DNA of 56,297 nt from Mesorhizobium sp. WSM4313 (lineage in GTDB: Bacteria > Pseudomonadota > Alphaproteobacteria > Rhizobiales > Rhizobiaceae), in assembly GCF_002294725.1 (NCBI RefSeq), contig NZ_NSFT01000023.1:1-56297 (forward strand). The letters run 5' to 3'. The first letter of the stretch is position 1; each line of letters begins with the position of its first letter. The translations under genes and the position numbers were made by a program. Of this stretch, positions 42,189 through 50,161 are shown one piece after another. The notes under the pieces are model-generated. The model was not told the DNA's origin. It saw nothing but the letters and a program-made list of their open reading frames with translations, and ran no database searches.

Positions 42189-42523
42189 GGCTTTTTCTCC
42201 TTGCTATGCAGGTCGGTTTTAGGCACCGTATCGGGATCGATCGGTGTCACGCCAAGCAGCTTCAAAGCATTTGCGAGCATCCGGACTCCCTGTGCCTCCT
42301 TCTTACTGGCACAGAACCGTGTTCCCTTTCTCTGAAGCGCTTTTGCCGCAGTGACCTGTGTTGCCGCGGCATGGGTTTCGAGGGCTTCGTCAACTTGGCG
42401 GCTGAGAGCGGCGCAGCGCTCGGTTCGGGTTGTCTCTTTTTTTGCATTGCCGCCTTCAACGGCCTCAGTGACGAGCGAAATCCCGAGCAACGCGCCCATC
42501 AAACTGATCGAGAACCTAAGCAT
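42185..42523 (-). CDS. Exported hypothetical protein, partner of 41913
   Basis: A 112-residue protein with a signal peptide (MLRFSISLMGALLGISLVTE) and a helical mature domain: CAALSRQVDEALETHAAATQ, KRFC-type cysteine (GTRFCASKKEAQGVRMLANA). Two cysteines may pair. It overlaps the following gene by four bases. Function unknown. Confidence 0.72.
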   Translation of the reverse strand: MLRFSISLMGALLGISLVTEAVEGGNAKKETTRTERCAALSRQVDEALETHAAATQVTAAKALQRKGTRFCASKKEAQGVRMLANALKLLGVTPIDPDTVPKTDLHSKEKKP

Positions 42524-42782
42524 CGCTTGTCGCCAATCCGAACAAGTGCTGCAGTGCTGCAGCCGATGACTGACCCTCTCAAAGGCACTCTACTCCCGAA
42601 TGATTTCTGGGGTTTTTCTGGCGTGTTTCTGAATTGTGTCTGGGGCCTATGCGGGCTCCCCCCCGCAAGGGCTCGCCCGGCGGGCTTGTCGCGATACCGC
42701 GGTATCTCAGTGGCCGAAAGAGATTGCCAGGTCGATCCTTTCATCACGGGCCTCGGCATCGAGCTAGGCCAGGGAGCAGACC

Positions 42783-43216
42783 GAGCGGCAGATCACGGAT
42801 GTGAGGCGGATCGGCGATATCTTTCTGAGAAGGATACCGAAAGAAGCCGATCAGCCTTGCAGTGGCGACGGTGCCATCAGGACGAGTGAGGTGAATGTCG
42901 ACAGGGTGAACATCGCCGACCACCAGCTCCATCGGCTGCATGCAGGCGACGGTGCGCCGGATGCGCGGCCGGCGATCACCATATTGCCTTATGGTCGCGC
43001 TTAAACCGGCGGTGAAATTCGCGGAGCAGCGATTTCCAGTCGATTCCGAACCGCTCGATACGATTTTGGGCTTGTGCACCCCTCACAAGAGGTCTGCGTT
43101 GCTGATCTTTGGCCCAGTCATCCACGCCGGTGCTGTGGGCACGTCCTCGACCACGCCAATCTTGCGGGCCCAAGTCACAAAAGCCTTGTGTGCGGCCTCG
43201 ACTGGTTTGCGACCGT
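42783..43216 (-). pseudogene. Mu-type transposase remnant
   Basis: In two shifted frames the minus strand reads GRKPVEAAHKAFVTWARKIG, then IERFGIDWKSLLREFHRRFK, then MELVVGDVHPVDIHLTRPDG. The last fits the first catalytic Asp region of Mu-like transposases (VVGDVHxxDI). Stops and shifts separate the pieces, so the gene is dead. It lies divergent to the HTH gene at 43218 and next to the 410-bp repeat. Confidence 0.6.
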
Positions 43217-43217
43217 C

Positions 43218-43454
43218 ATGATATCGGCGGGGCGAGCGCTACTCGGCTTGGCTCAAAGCGACCTTGCGGCGGCGGCCTCAATTTCGGTGGCCACCCTACG
43301 CAGGATGGAAGCGAGCCAAATGGAACCTGCCGCCGGCCTGACAAACAATGTCGGAGCGGTGTGCCGGGCACTGGAGATCGCCGGCGTCGAGTTCATCCCC
43401 GAGAACGGCGGCGGCGCCGGGGTGAGGTTGAAGCAGACGCGGCGCGGCGGTTAA
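43218..43454 (+). CDS. XRE-type HTH regulator
   Basis: A 78-residue DNA-binding protein: RALLGLAQSDLAAAASISVA, TLRRMEASQMEPAAG form the helix-turn-helix; the tail GVEFIPENGGGAGVRLKQ is typical of a rhizobial family of stand-alone regulators. The N-terminal first helix (usually MTGxQxRAAR) is short here. Its 3' end lies in the 410-bp repeat. It precedes the 43508 gene by 53 bases, so the two form a unit, of which the end is copied at the window's left edge. Confidence 0.8.
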   Translation: MISAGRALLGLAQSDLAAAASISVATLRRMEASQMEPAAGLTNNVGAVCRALEIAGVEFIPENGGGAGVRLKQTRRGG

Positions 43455-43842
43455 CCACCTTCGCATATTCGATCGAACTCAATAGGATTGCTGGCCGTTT
43501 TGAGGCCATGGAAGATCGCCAACCTAGATTTTGCTGTCATCCCGAGCCGTCTGGCACATGGACCGTCTGGGACGACGTTACCGATGAGCCCGCGACCTTG
43601 GGAGGATGCAAACTCGTCGGCCGCACATGGGAGCGCGCCAAGACTGCCCGCGACTTGCTAAGGCGGATTTACAGCAATCGACTCGACGCTCGATCAGTTC
43701 GACGATACGCACCGATCACTTCAGCGGGTCGCGTCGATGATCTCATTTCGTCAATACGGAAGCGACAAGATTTAGAATAGCGCCGGCGCTTGCGTCAGGC
43801 TGCGGAAAGGTGGGCAGGAATGGTGGCGGCTAGGTGCTCCAT
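43432..43842 (+). repeat. Right copy of the ~410-bp direct repeat
   Basis: Matches 1-410. It spans the last seven codons of the HTH gene, the whole 43508 gene and about 60 bases beyond its stop, then diverges at 43843. The two copies are in the same orientation, 43.4 kb apart. Confidence 0.95.
43508..43780 (+). CDS. Hypothetical protein, copy of 77-349
   Basis: Same 90-residue protein as 77-349, with one substitution (Cys in place of Tyr in GGYKLVGRT). The upstream context is complete here: it follows the HTH regulator by 53 bases. A longer frame from 43109 in this copy is a shadow across the regulator. No known function. Confidence 0.7.
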   Translation: MEDRQPRFCCHPEPSGTWTVWDDVTDEPATLGGCKLVGRTWERAKTARDLLRRIYSNRLDARSVRRYAPITSAGRVDDLISSIRKRQDLE

Positions 43843-43891
43843 TCTACCTGTAGCTGGTCAAATCCGGCGCGAGGTCCTGCTATAATTCTGT

Positions 43892-44098
43892 ATGGCAGCC
43901 CGAATGGTGGTTGTTCTGGCGCTTCTCTTCGCCTTCGCCTACGGATTCGCGAAACTTGTGGAACGTTATGGCGGCGTGGGCGACAGACCCCCTCCGTGTG
44001 AATCGTCCAACCCTGCTTGTTCAGACGCGAACGCCCCGCCTCCAAAGGGTGGCAAGATTCCGATCGAGGAGATCACGCCGAAGCCGAAGAAGCGCTGA
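43892..44098 (+). CDS. Small membrane-anchored protein
   Basis: A 68-residue protein: one N-terminal membrane helix (MVVVLALLFAFAYGFAKLVE), then a Pro- and Lys-rich tail with two cysteines (PPCESSNPACSDANAPPPKG). Probably anchored with the tail outside. No family recognised; no good partner gene. Confidence 0.6.
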   Translation: MAARMVVVLALLFAFAYGFAKLVERYGGVGDRPPPCESSNPACSDANAPPPKGGKIPIEEITPKPKKR

Positions 44099-45011
44099 TC
44101 GATTCCGGCCAGCCCCGCCGGCGCGCGTTCCCGCCGTCACCGCCGTCCTACACCGCCGATGCTTCTGGAACTCTCTGGCGCCTCCCTGTGGCCTGAATTT
44201 GGGCAAGCATCCGCTGCCGGGAGGAAACACGGCGCCGATCGAGGAATTCCTGGGCCTCACGCCTCCGCTCAAGCCCGTAAACGTCGGGCAAAGGTTGCCA
44301 GCTGCTGGCTTGTTCTTCATGCACCACTTCTCGCCGCGGAATCCCCAGTGCTCGATCGCGACGAGCTCGCTGCCATCGACGGATAAACCTGCTCAAAGGT
44401 GAGCGCTGGTTCTGCAGCGAGGCCCAAGCTCGAGCTGCTGGATGGCGACGAGCGCTCCGGCGGGTCGGCCAGGCAAGCCATGTTGGAAGGCGACATCAGG
44501 GCGAGGTAGGCCCGGTGGATCTCACGCTGCCTATCGGCCGCCAGCTTGTTGAACTGCCTCACCGTCACCCGCAGCCGAGCGCCAGGACTGCGGTGTGCCG
44601 TTCATCACCACGAAGGCGACCGATGCGCTGCTGCTGCCACTGGTTCGGCAACCGATAGAAGCCGACGTCCTCGATCTCGACTTCGGTGACGGGTGTCCGT
44701 GCCAGCATCGCGCGCCTCGACTTGCGAGAACGCGCCGATGTTGCATACGTCCGCGCTTATGCGCGCTTAAGCCCCGCGCCAGCCTGTGTCCCATTTCGGA
44801 CCGGCAATGCTGGCATCCAGCTTGCACGGAAGACGTTGCCGGTACTCTCCTGGGGCCGGCAGCTCGTCGGGCTTGAGGCTGTAGTTGGGGGCCTCGCCCG
44901 GCGGGTTTTACCGAAAACCAGTGGAAAGGCATAGAAATCTATATCAATGCAGAGATGCTAATTTAGCCGGCTTTAGCCGACTGTACCCACCCTGCCGAGT
45001 CGGCTAGGCTC
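44099..45011. other. Eroded stretch with gene remnants
   Basis: No intact gene is secure. At 44398-44450 the plus strand reads GERWFCSEAQARAAGWRRA, the tail found in the thermonuclease at 52339. On the minus strand, 44440-44568 reads TVRQFNKLAADRQREIHRAY, which looks coding but has no family. Other frames in 44600-44940 lack motifs. Confidence 0.45.
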
Positions 45012-45098
45012 GGCGGTTCAACCCAACGCAAACTCCAACGCGGGAACTGTCGGGTCGCTCGATCGGGAAGGCGTCCAGGCCTTGCGCTGCTCCGGCGC
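45012..45098 (+). repeat. Short dispersed repeat, right copy
   Basis: Shares GGCGGTTCAACCCAACGCAA and the GGGAAGGCGTCC segment with 38041-38105, with about 20 extra bases between them. It directly precedes the resolvase fragment. Confidence 0.7.
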
Positions 45099-45125
45099 GA
45101 AAGGGGTCACATCGCGCTGAGCGTC

Positions 45126-45356
45126 TTGGGCACGGTCGCTCAGATGGCGCGTCGGTTTATCAAAGAACGACAACGAGATGGCATCGAGCAGGCCAAACGT
45201 GACGACGTCTACAAGGGTGGGACGCCGCGGCTCGAGAGAGAAAAGGTCTTCGCTTTGCGTCGCGAAGGCCGGAGCCCCACGGAAATCGCGAAGGTGATGA
45301 ACTGCTCACGAATCCAGGTATATCGAATCCTGAATGCGGACGCGGCCGCAGCCTGA
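45126..45356 (+). pseudogene. Serine recombinase C-terminal fragment
   Basis: A 76-residue frame matching the end of resolvases or invertases: RRFIKERQRDGIEQAKRDDV, YKGG-type join, then the HTH VFALRREGRSPTEIAKVMNC, SRIQVYRIL. The catalytic N-terminal domain with the active Ser is missing, so it cannot recombine DNA. It could still bind DNA. A remnant of a Tn3-like element or integrase region is likely. Confidence 0.8.
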
Positions 45357-45426
45357 CAGCCTTGCCTCACTGGAATTTATCCGAAAACACGCTAGACACG
45401 CGTGGTCAATAAGAAGGAGCTATTGA

Positions 45427-45876
45427 GTGACTGAAGCAGAATCGAATTCGCAGGCCGAATTGATCTCGCTGACGGCCGATATCGTATCGGCTTATGTCGG
45501 CAACAACCCTGTACCCGTCGCGTCGCTGCCCGATTTGATTCACAGCGTGAATTCGTCGCTGTCGAACATCGGGCAGGCTGTCGAGCCCGAGAAACCTCTC
45601 CAAAACCCGGCAGTGAACCCGAAACGGTCAGTTTTTCCCGACTACATCATCTGCCTTGAGGACGGAAAGAAGTTCAAGTCCTTGAAGCGGCATCTTGGCG
45701 TCCACTATGGTCTCACGCCGGATGCCTATCGTGAGAAGTGGGGTTTGGCGCGCGACTATCCTATGGTAGCGCCGAAATACGCGGCTCAGCGGTCCACTCT
45801 GGCGAAGTCAGCCGGGCTGGGTCGGAAGCCATCAAAGCCGACAGAGAAGGTGCGGACCAAGCGTGGGACCAAATGA
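45427..45876 (+). CDS. MucR/Ros-family transcriptional regulator
   Basis: A 149-residue regulator. N-terminal helical oligomerisation region (LISLTADIVSAYVGNNPVPV), then the DNA-binding domain YIICLEDGKKFKSLKRHLGV, HYGLTPDAYREKWGL. The finger has CLED where Ros has CxxC: Asp replaces the second Cys, as in Mesorhizobium Ml proteins, some of which fold without zinc. MucR proteins silence AT-rich and virulence, exopolysaccharide or motility genes in Rhizobiales. It overlaps the next gene by four bases. Ribosome site AAGGAG is good. Confidence 0.92.
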   Translation: MTEAESNSQAELISLTADIVSAYVGNNPVPVASLPDLIHSVNSSLSNIGQAVEPEKPLQNPAVNPKRSVFPDYIICLEDGKKFKSLKRHLGVHYGLTPDAYREKWGLARDYPMVAPKYAAQRSTLAKSAGLGRKPSKPTEKVRTKRGTK

Positions 45877-46112
45877 AGGCTCTCTGCATTGCTGGCCTTC
45901 GACTGGTCGGCGGCGTTCTCATAGTCGCCGCCGTCCTTCAATGGGCCACGTTTGACTATCCGGACATCAACCCGTTCGCGCCCGGCGCGATCCTTGCAGC
46001 GGGGATGCTGTCGCAGCTGTTTAATTGGATCCTCGTTTGCCTTCTTGGCACGACCGGGGTCGTTCTGATCGGCTTTGGTCGCAGTTGGCGGCAACAGAAG
46101 CGAGGTCGGTAG
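45873..46112 (+). CDS. Two-helix membrane protein
   Basis: A 79-residue protein with two membrane helices (LRLVGGVLIVAAVLQWATFD and FNWILVCLLGTTGVVLIGFG) and a basic tail. Its start overlaps the MucR stop (ATGA at 45873), which suggests coupled translation. No family known. Confidence 0.65.
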   Translation: MKALCIAGLRLVGGVLIVAAVLQWATFDYPDINPFAPGAILAAGMLSQLFNWILVCLLGTTGVVLIGFGRSWRQQKRGR

Positions 46113-46283
46113 AGGGTTGCCGTTCGTCCCACCAACACGCGCCGTTCCCATCGAATTTCAGCTGCCGGTAGCAGATCGTAACCACCTCCTGCCGGTACGC
46201 GTGGAAAAGCTCGGGTGGAAAACGAATTGGAATTGCGTCCCGCCGAGCGTAAAATGGCTGGGGGTGGCCGGATGGAGGTCACG

Positions 46284-46490
46284 ATGGTTGAAGAGGCCGA
46301 AAATCGCCGAGAAAGGCGTCAGCGAGTGCTGAAAGGTGCGGCGATCATCAACGCATCAACAACTCCGAAATCAGCTGCACGATTCGAAACCAGAATAGCG
46401 GCGGAGCTGAACTCAAGGTGCCGGGTATGTGCCCACCGACGGCGTCGCCTATCAATCTATCCTGCGGAGGCGACGCAACGACCGCGTGGG
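46284..46490 (+). pseudogene. PilZ-like domain fragment, copy 2, frameshifted
   Basis: From the ATG at 46284 (GGAGG nine bases upstream) the frame reads EEAENRRERRQRVLKGAAII and then loses sense. In the next frame it continues NSEISCTIRNQNSGGAELKV and PGMCPPTASPINLSC, with the motif NQNSGG close to the PilZ N-x-S-x-x-G. One base is missing or added near 46350. Related to 24375-24542. Confidence 0.65.
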
Positions 46491-46499
46491 TTTCAATTC

Positions 46500-46998
46500 A
46501 CGGGCACCTTGCCAAAGCCCCGTCTCCATTATGGCTGAATAACAATACCTGCCTAAGCCTTGGCCTTTTGGCGGGACGTCTCAGTGTGTTCTTGGGGAAG
46601 GCGATTACGTTGAAGGTCCGATGACAGTCTACGCTCTTGCTGCGCTTGGAGATCGCGGGCCATAGGTCCTCTTCTTCATCAATGCCGTCGTCGAAAACTT
46701 GGAAGATTTCCAGCCAGATGTTCCCGCTGCTCCCGGTCCTTTTTGGCTAGGCGGCGCTCAGCACACAAGCGCGCTGGAGCTTGTCTAAATCAGCGGGCCA
46801 ATAAACGCCACTGCAACGCGACAACGACATGTCCGTCGCCCCTTTACGCGGCTATGAGATTATCTCACGGAAGGGCTCGAAGAACAAAACCATTTCATCT
46901 CTCAGATCGCTCACGGCGGCCGGGTGTTCGGGCTCCGCTGCGACGACAGGGCTTCTCAGGCCTCCTCCAGTCAAGACCGAGCCGATATTCGACCGAGA
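46500..46998. other. Stretch without a secure gene
   Basis: Several short frames on both strands but no family motif. The minus strand near 46640-46700 reads WLEIFQVFDDGIDEEEDLWP, which looks coding but has no start or known relative. Confidence 0.4.
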
Positions 46999-47369
46999 CA
47001 CGTCACGCTTCAGCTTACGTCCTTGGCCCGCCGTCGTCTTTCCGTGCTAGATGATCTAGCGGTCTTTGGATTCGACCAGGAAGCCACCTTTCAACGCGAA
47101 AGATTGGCATGCCACGCAAATGTCGCCGGAACGCCTCGTTCGAGAATTGGCTTCTCAGCACCTCGGCAAGCTTTTCAATCTGATGGAGCCCGAGTGGCAT
47201 TTCTGGACCTGTTTGGTTTCTAACCAGCGTCGGTGTGTCCCTGTTGAGGCCGCGTGAACCGCGGTAGCTCGGGACATTCTTTCATGTCATCGAGCACAGC
47301 CGGGCGGGACATCTTTCAGTTTCACGACCGGACGGCGATCTCCACTGGCAGCGGGGAGCGCTGGTTCTG
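46999..47369 (+). repeat. Dispersed ~370-bp repeat, right copy
   Basis: Matches 19726-20096. Both start at GACACGTCAC and end in GAGCGCTGGTTCTG. In this copy the GERWF tail is cut: it continues as SPAARTS, not SEAEA. See the entry at 19726 for the frames it holds. Confidence 0.85.
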
Positions 47370-47679
47370 GTCACCGGCGGCAAGGACATCCGTCTCGCTG
47401 CCCCGCTACCGGCGAGCCGTAAGCGTGGCGAGCAGAAGGACTAACCAAATGAAAATGGCAGGCCATACCCGCCGTTGCATTGCTGATGGTGATGCGCTCT
47501 ACATCCTGTAAACGGCGGCTGACCGCGGCTAGGGTCGAACGCGACAGAAGAGCCGGCCCGCGCCTGGCTCGTCGCGATTGGGGCGGCGCGAATCTCGACG
47601 CACCTCGCCCTTAAAGACGACCTAGCGCCGCCTCCTGAGCAAGAGGCATTCCTGCAGTGGCCTAAATCGTCGTTGGACC
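47370..47679. other. Stretch before the DUF4142 promoter
   Basis: No secure gene. A short plus-strand frame (MKMAGHTRRCIADGDALYIL, 47450) and a second frame reading AIPAVALLMVMRSTSC nearby may be a decayed lipoprotein gene. Confidence 0.3.
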
Positions 47680-47704
47680 GGAACAAAGGGGTCTGGCCCT
47701 TGTT
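47680..47704 (+). promoter_or_regulatory. EcfG-type general stress promoter
   Basis: GGAAC (47680-47684), 16-base spacer, TGTT (47701-47704). It lies 31 bases before the DUF4142 start. Confidence 0.78.
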
Positions 47705-47735
47705 GAGTGACATCCATTCAACAAGGAAACTATTG

Positions 47736-48491
47736 ATGAAACACCGCCTTATGATGGCAGCGCTGTCCACCTGCGCGGTCCTGACATTTGCCCTGCCCTC
47801 CTACGCCGCCGACAAAGCTCAGGACTTTGTTGACAAGGCCGCCGCCGGAGGCATGTTCGAGGTCGAGTCGAGCAAGATTGCACAAGGCAAGGCTCAGGAT
47901 CAGGCAGTCAAGGCCTTCGCGCAGAAGATGATCGACGATCATGGCGCGGCCAACGCCAAGCTCGAGACAATCGCCGGCGAGCAGAAGCTGAAGGTACCTG
48001 CCCAGACGGACGCCGCGCACAAGAGCGAACTCGACACCCTGGACACGGGTAAGGACTCCTTCGACAAGTCCTACGTACAGATGCAGCGCGACGCACATGC
48101 CGACGCTGTGAAGCTGTTCGAAGGCTACGCCAAGGACGGCGACAACGCTCAGCTCAAGACATTCGCGCAGGAGACGTTGCCGACGCTCAACATGCATCAG
48201 GAAATGATCGAAAAGATCGCATCAGGCACAAACGACAAGACTTCCACAACGAGTTCGACGACGCCTGCGGTGTCCACGAGCGACACCAATAATCCGGCCG
48301 CGCCCGTGCCTGGCGCCAACAGCTTCACCGAAGCGCAGGCGAAATCACGGATTCAGGATGCCGGATTTTCGAATGTCAGCGCACTGACGAAGGACGACAA
48401 AGGCATCTGGCGCGGCACCGCTCAGAAAGACGGAAAGCAGGTGACCGTAGCGCTCGATTTCCAAGGCAACGTGGTTGCCGGCGCTCAGTAA
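47736..48491 (+). CDS. Exported DUF4142 protein with C-terminal extension
   Basis: A 251-residue protein from ATG 47736 (AAGGAAAC upstream). Signal peptide LSTCAVLTFALPSYAAD. The DUF4142 helical bundle follows: DKAQDFVDKAAAGGMFEVES, SKIAQGKAQDQAVKAFAQKM, HADAVKLFEGYAKDGDNAQL. After a Ser/Thr-rich linker the last 65 residues (AQAKSRIQDAGFSNVSALTK and DDKGIWRGTAQKDGKQVTVA) resemble a PepSY-like domain. The EcfG-type promoter upstream implies stress induction. It is 25 bases before the YflT-like gene. Confidence 0.9.
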   Translation: MKHRLMMAALSTCAVLTFALPSYAADKAQDFVDKAAAGGMFEVESSKIAQGKAQDQAVKAFAQKMIDDHGAANAKLETIAGEQKLKVPAQTDAAHKSELDTLDTGKDSFDKSYVQMQRDAHADAVKLFEGYAKDGDNAQLKTFAQETLPTLNMHQEMIEKIASGTNDKTSTTSSTTPAVSTSDTNNPAAPVPGANSFTEAQAKSRIQDAGFSNVSALTKDDKGIWRGTAQKDGKQVTVALDFQGNVVAGAQ

Positions 48492-48516
48492 CCCAACTCA
48501 GAAATGGAGTGAAACA

Positions 48517-49122
48517 ATGACGACTGTCACCGGACTTTTCGATGATTATCAAGACGCATCCGACGCCGTAAGCGAATTAGAAGCGATCGGCGTGCCGCGA
48601 GACGACATCAGCATCGTGGCGAACAATTCCGACAATTGGTATCGGCAGGACGAGACTTCAGAAACCAGCGAAGATGCCGCCGCTGGTGCCGGCCTGGGCG
48701 CGCTCGTCGGCGGCGCGGGCGGCCTGCTCACGGGGCTCGGGATCATGGCGATCCCCGGTGTCGGGCCGGTCGTGGCTGCAGGCTGGCTCGCTGCTACGGC
48801 CGTCGGCGCGGTTGGCGGGGCTGTGGTTGGTGGAGCCGCAGGCGGCATCGTCGGGGCGCTGACGGAATCCGGTGTTTCGGAACGTGATGCCCATGTCTAT
48901 GCCGAAGGCGTGCGCCGCGGAGGCAGTCTGGTGACTGCCAGAGTGGACGATCGGCTGACCGGCGAGGCCGAGCGCATCCTGCGAGGAGAGCGTTCCGTCA
49001 ATCTTGACGAACGGCGCAGCGCTTACGAATCCGCCGGATGGACAGGATTCGACCCTAACGCAGCGCCCTTTGATGACATCCAAGCGGAACGCGATCGCGT
49101 TCGCCGAACGACACCGCTGTAA
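48517..49122 (+). CDS. YflT-like stress protein with membrane domain
   Basis: A 201-residue protein from ATG 48517. The N-terminal part (TVTGLFDDYQDASDAVSELE, then AIGVPRDDISIVANNSDNWY) resembles general-stress 17M/YflT domains. A Gly/Ala-rich double hydrophobic segment follows (GLGALVGGAGGLLTGLGIMA; AVGAVGGAVVGGAAGGIVGA), then a repeated alpha/beta tail (GVSERDAHVYAEGVRRGGSL). It is co-transcribed with the DUF4142 gene (25-base gap) and ended by a strong terminator. Confidence 0.85.
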   Translation: MTTVTGLFDDYQDASDAVSELEAIGVPRDDISIVANNSDNWYRQDETSETSEDAAAGAGLGALVGGAGGLLTGLGIMAIPGVGPVVAAGWLAATAVGAVGGAVVGGAAGGIVGALTESGVSERDAHVYAEGVRRGGSLVTARVDDRLTGEAERILRGERSVNLDERRSAYESAGWTGFDPNAAPFDDIQAERDRVRRTTPL

Positions 49123-49130
49123 TCGATGAG

Positions 49131-49159
49131 GCCCCGTGGAACTCTCCACGGGGCTTTTT
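49131..49159 (+). terminator. Strong terminator of the DUF4142 unit
   Basis: Arms GCCCCGTGGA and TCCACGGGGC with a four-base loop, followed by TTTTTCTT. It ends the 47736-49122 transcript. Confidence 0.9.
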
Positions 49160-49268
49160 CTTCGCGGGCAGGATCGGGTCGTCACCGCTCGCGCAAGTCT
49201 CGAAGAGAACGTTCGGCTTCTTCCTTGAACTCGCTCCCAGAGAGAAGTTTTTCGACCTGCCAATTCGG

Positions 49269-49293
49269 GGAACCGACGAACGAGATTGCCGTT
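49269..49293 (+). promoter_or_regulatory. EcfG-type general stress promoter
   Basis: GGAAC (49269-49273), 16-base spacer, CGTT (49290-49293), a perfect match, 26 bases before the ATG at 49319. Confidence 0.8.
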
Positions 49294-49318
49294 CTCTCAT
49301 CCCAATCAGGAGCGCTCA

Positions 49319-49573
49319 ATGTTCAATCTATGGGTCGATCTCTCACTTTCGATACTGGAGGCGCAGCAAGTGATCTGGCTTAGAGGTATGCGAATTGCTA
49401 GTGGCGGCAGAGCGGCTGAACGCGAAGCTAAGTTGATGGTCAGTGAAAAAATCGAGGCTGCCGGCCGCTCAATTACGATGCTCGCTACGGGTGCACCAGC
49501 AGACAAGCTTGTAAGTTACTATGGCGGGAAGATTAGGTCCAATAGAAAGCGACTATTGCGGTCGCCTGCTTGA
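49319..49573 (+). CDS. Small hypothetical protein behind an EcfG-type promoter
   Basis: An 84-residue protein: MFNLWVDLSLSILEAQQVIW, LRGMRIASGGRAAEREAKLM, VSEKIEAAGRSITMLATG, with a basic tail. The amphipathic N-terminal helix and the (S)GG-x-A-x-x-E-A-x-LMVSEKI core recur in small rhizobial proteins. No function known. The start at 49319 has AGGAG upstream. The upstream EcfG-type promoter suggests stress induction. Confidence 0.78.
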   Translation: MFNLWVDLSLSILEAQQVIWLRGMRIASGGRAAEREAKLMVSEKIEAAGRSITMLATGAPADKLVSYYGGKIRSNRKRLLRSPA

Positions 49574-49735
49574 CCTAGCAGCTTGCGATCCGCCACAATG
49601 CAGTCGGCCAGTTTGCTATCGGACGAGCCGCTTATTCAGCCAACGCGGCGTAGGTTCTTGCGCGACTAGGCCCCCCAAGGTACCAATAAGGTCAAACTCG
49701 TTCACCATCGCTCTCTGGAACAGATAGACCAAAGT

Positions 49736-49897
49736 TCACGGCGACGTTCTGCGAATCGTCCGAGTCGAGTTGATGCCCGTCCTGCTTGCAGCGTGGTGCA
49801 GAACGCGAGTGAGCATGTCGAGGTGGGAGGATTCTAGGACTTGGCTGTGCATCTCAGCGCCTCGTGTTTGGGCGAGGGAGATGTCCGCGGCCAGCAT
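49736..49897 (-). CDS. Possible 53-residue protein
   Basis: From the ATG at 49897 the minus frame reads MLAADISLAQTRGAEMHSQV, LESSHLDMLTRVLHHAASRT and a basic end. Its codon composition looks real. An in-frame TAA just upstream limits the start. No recognised family and a weak ribosome site. Confidence 0.4.
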   Translation of the reverse strand: MLAADISLAQTRGAEMHSQVLESSHLDMLTRVLHHAASRTGINSTRTIRRTSP

Positions 49898-50161
49898 CCG
49901 TGCGCCATGACAAAACCGGACGGCGTACGAACCTTAAATTAGGCCCTTCGGGTGCGGTCGGCACATTTGAGGTTGCGCACAAGCGACGGCCTTTTAGAGC
50001 GAGTGCCGGAACATCTATCCGCTGAAAAGTTGGCCTGCGATTTTTTGCTCGATGTCACGTGAACTCCGTAAACGCAAGCCATATGTAGGCCAGCGTAAGC
50101 TGAAGCAGCGTCCGAACCTAAAAAACCATAACCTATCCACCCCATCTTCGGCGAGCCGCCG

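Noticed and set aside
42053..42889. Plus-strand frame of 278 codons
   Set aside because: Antisense to two small exported protein genes with signal peptides and a four-base overlap; no family features in the long frame.
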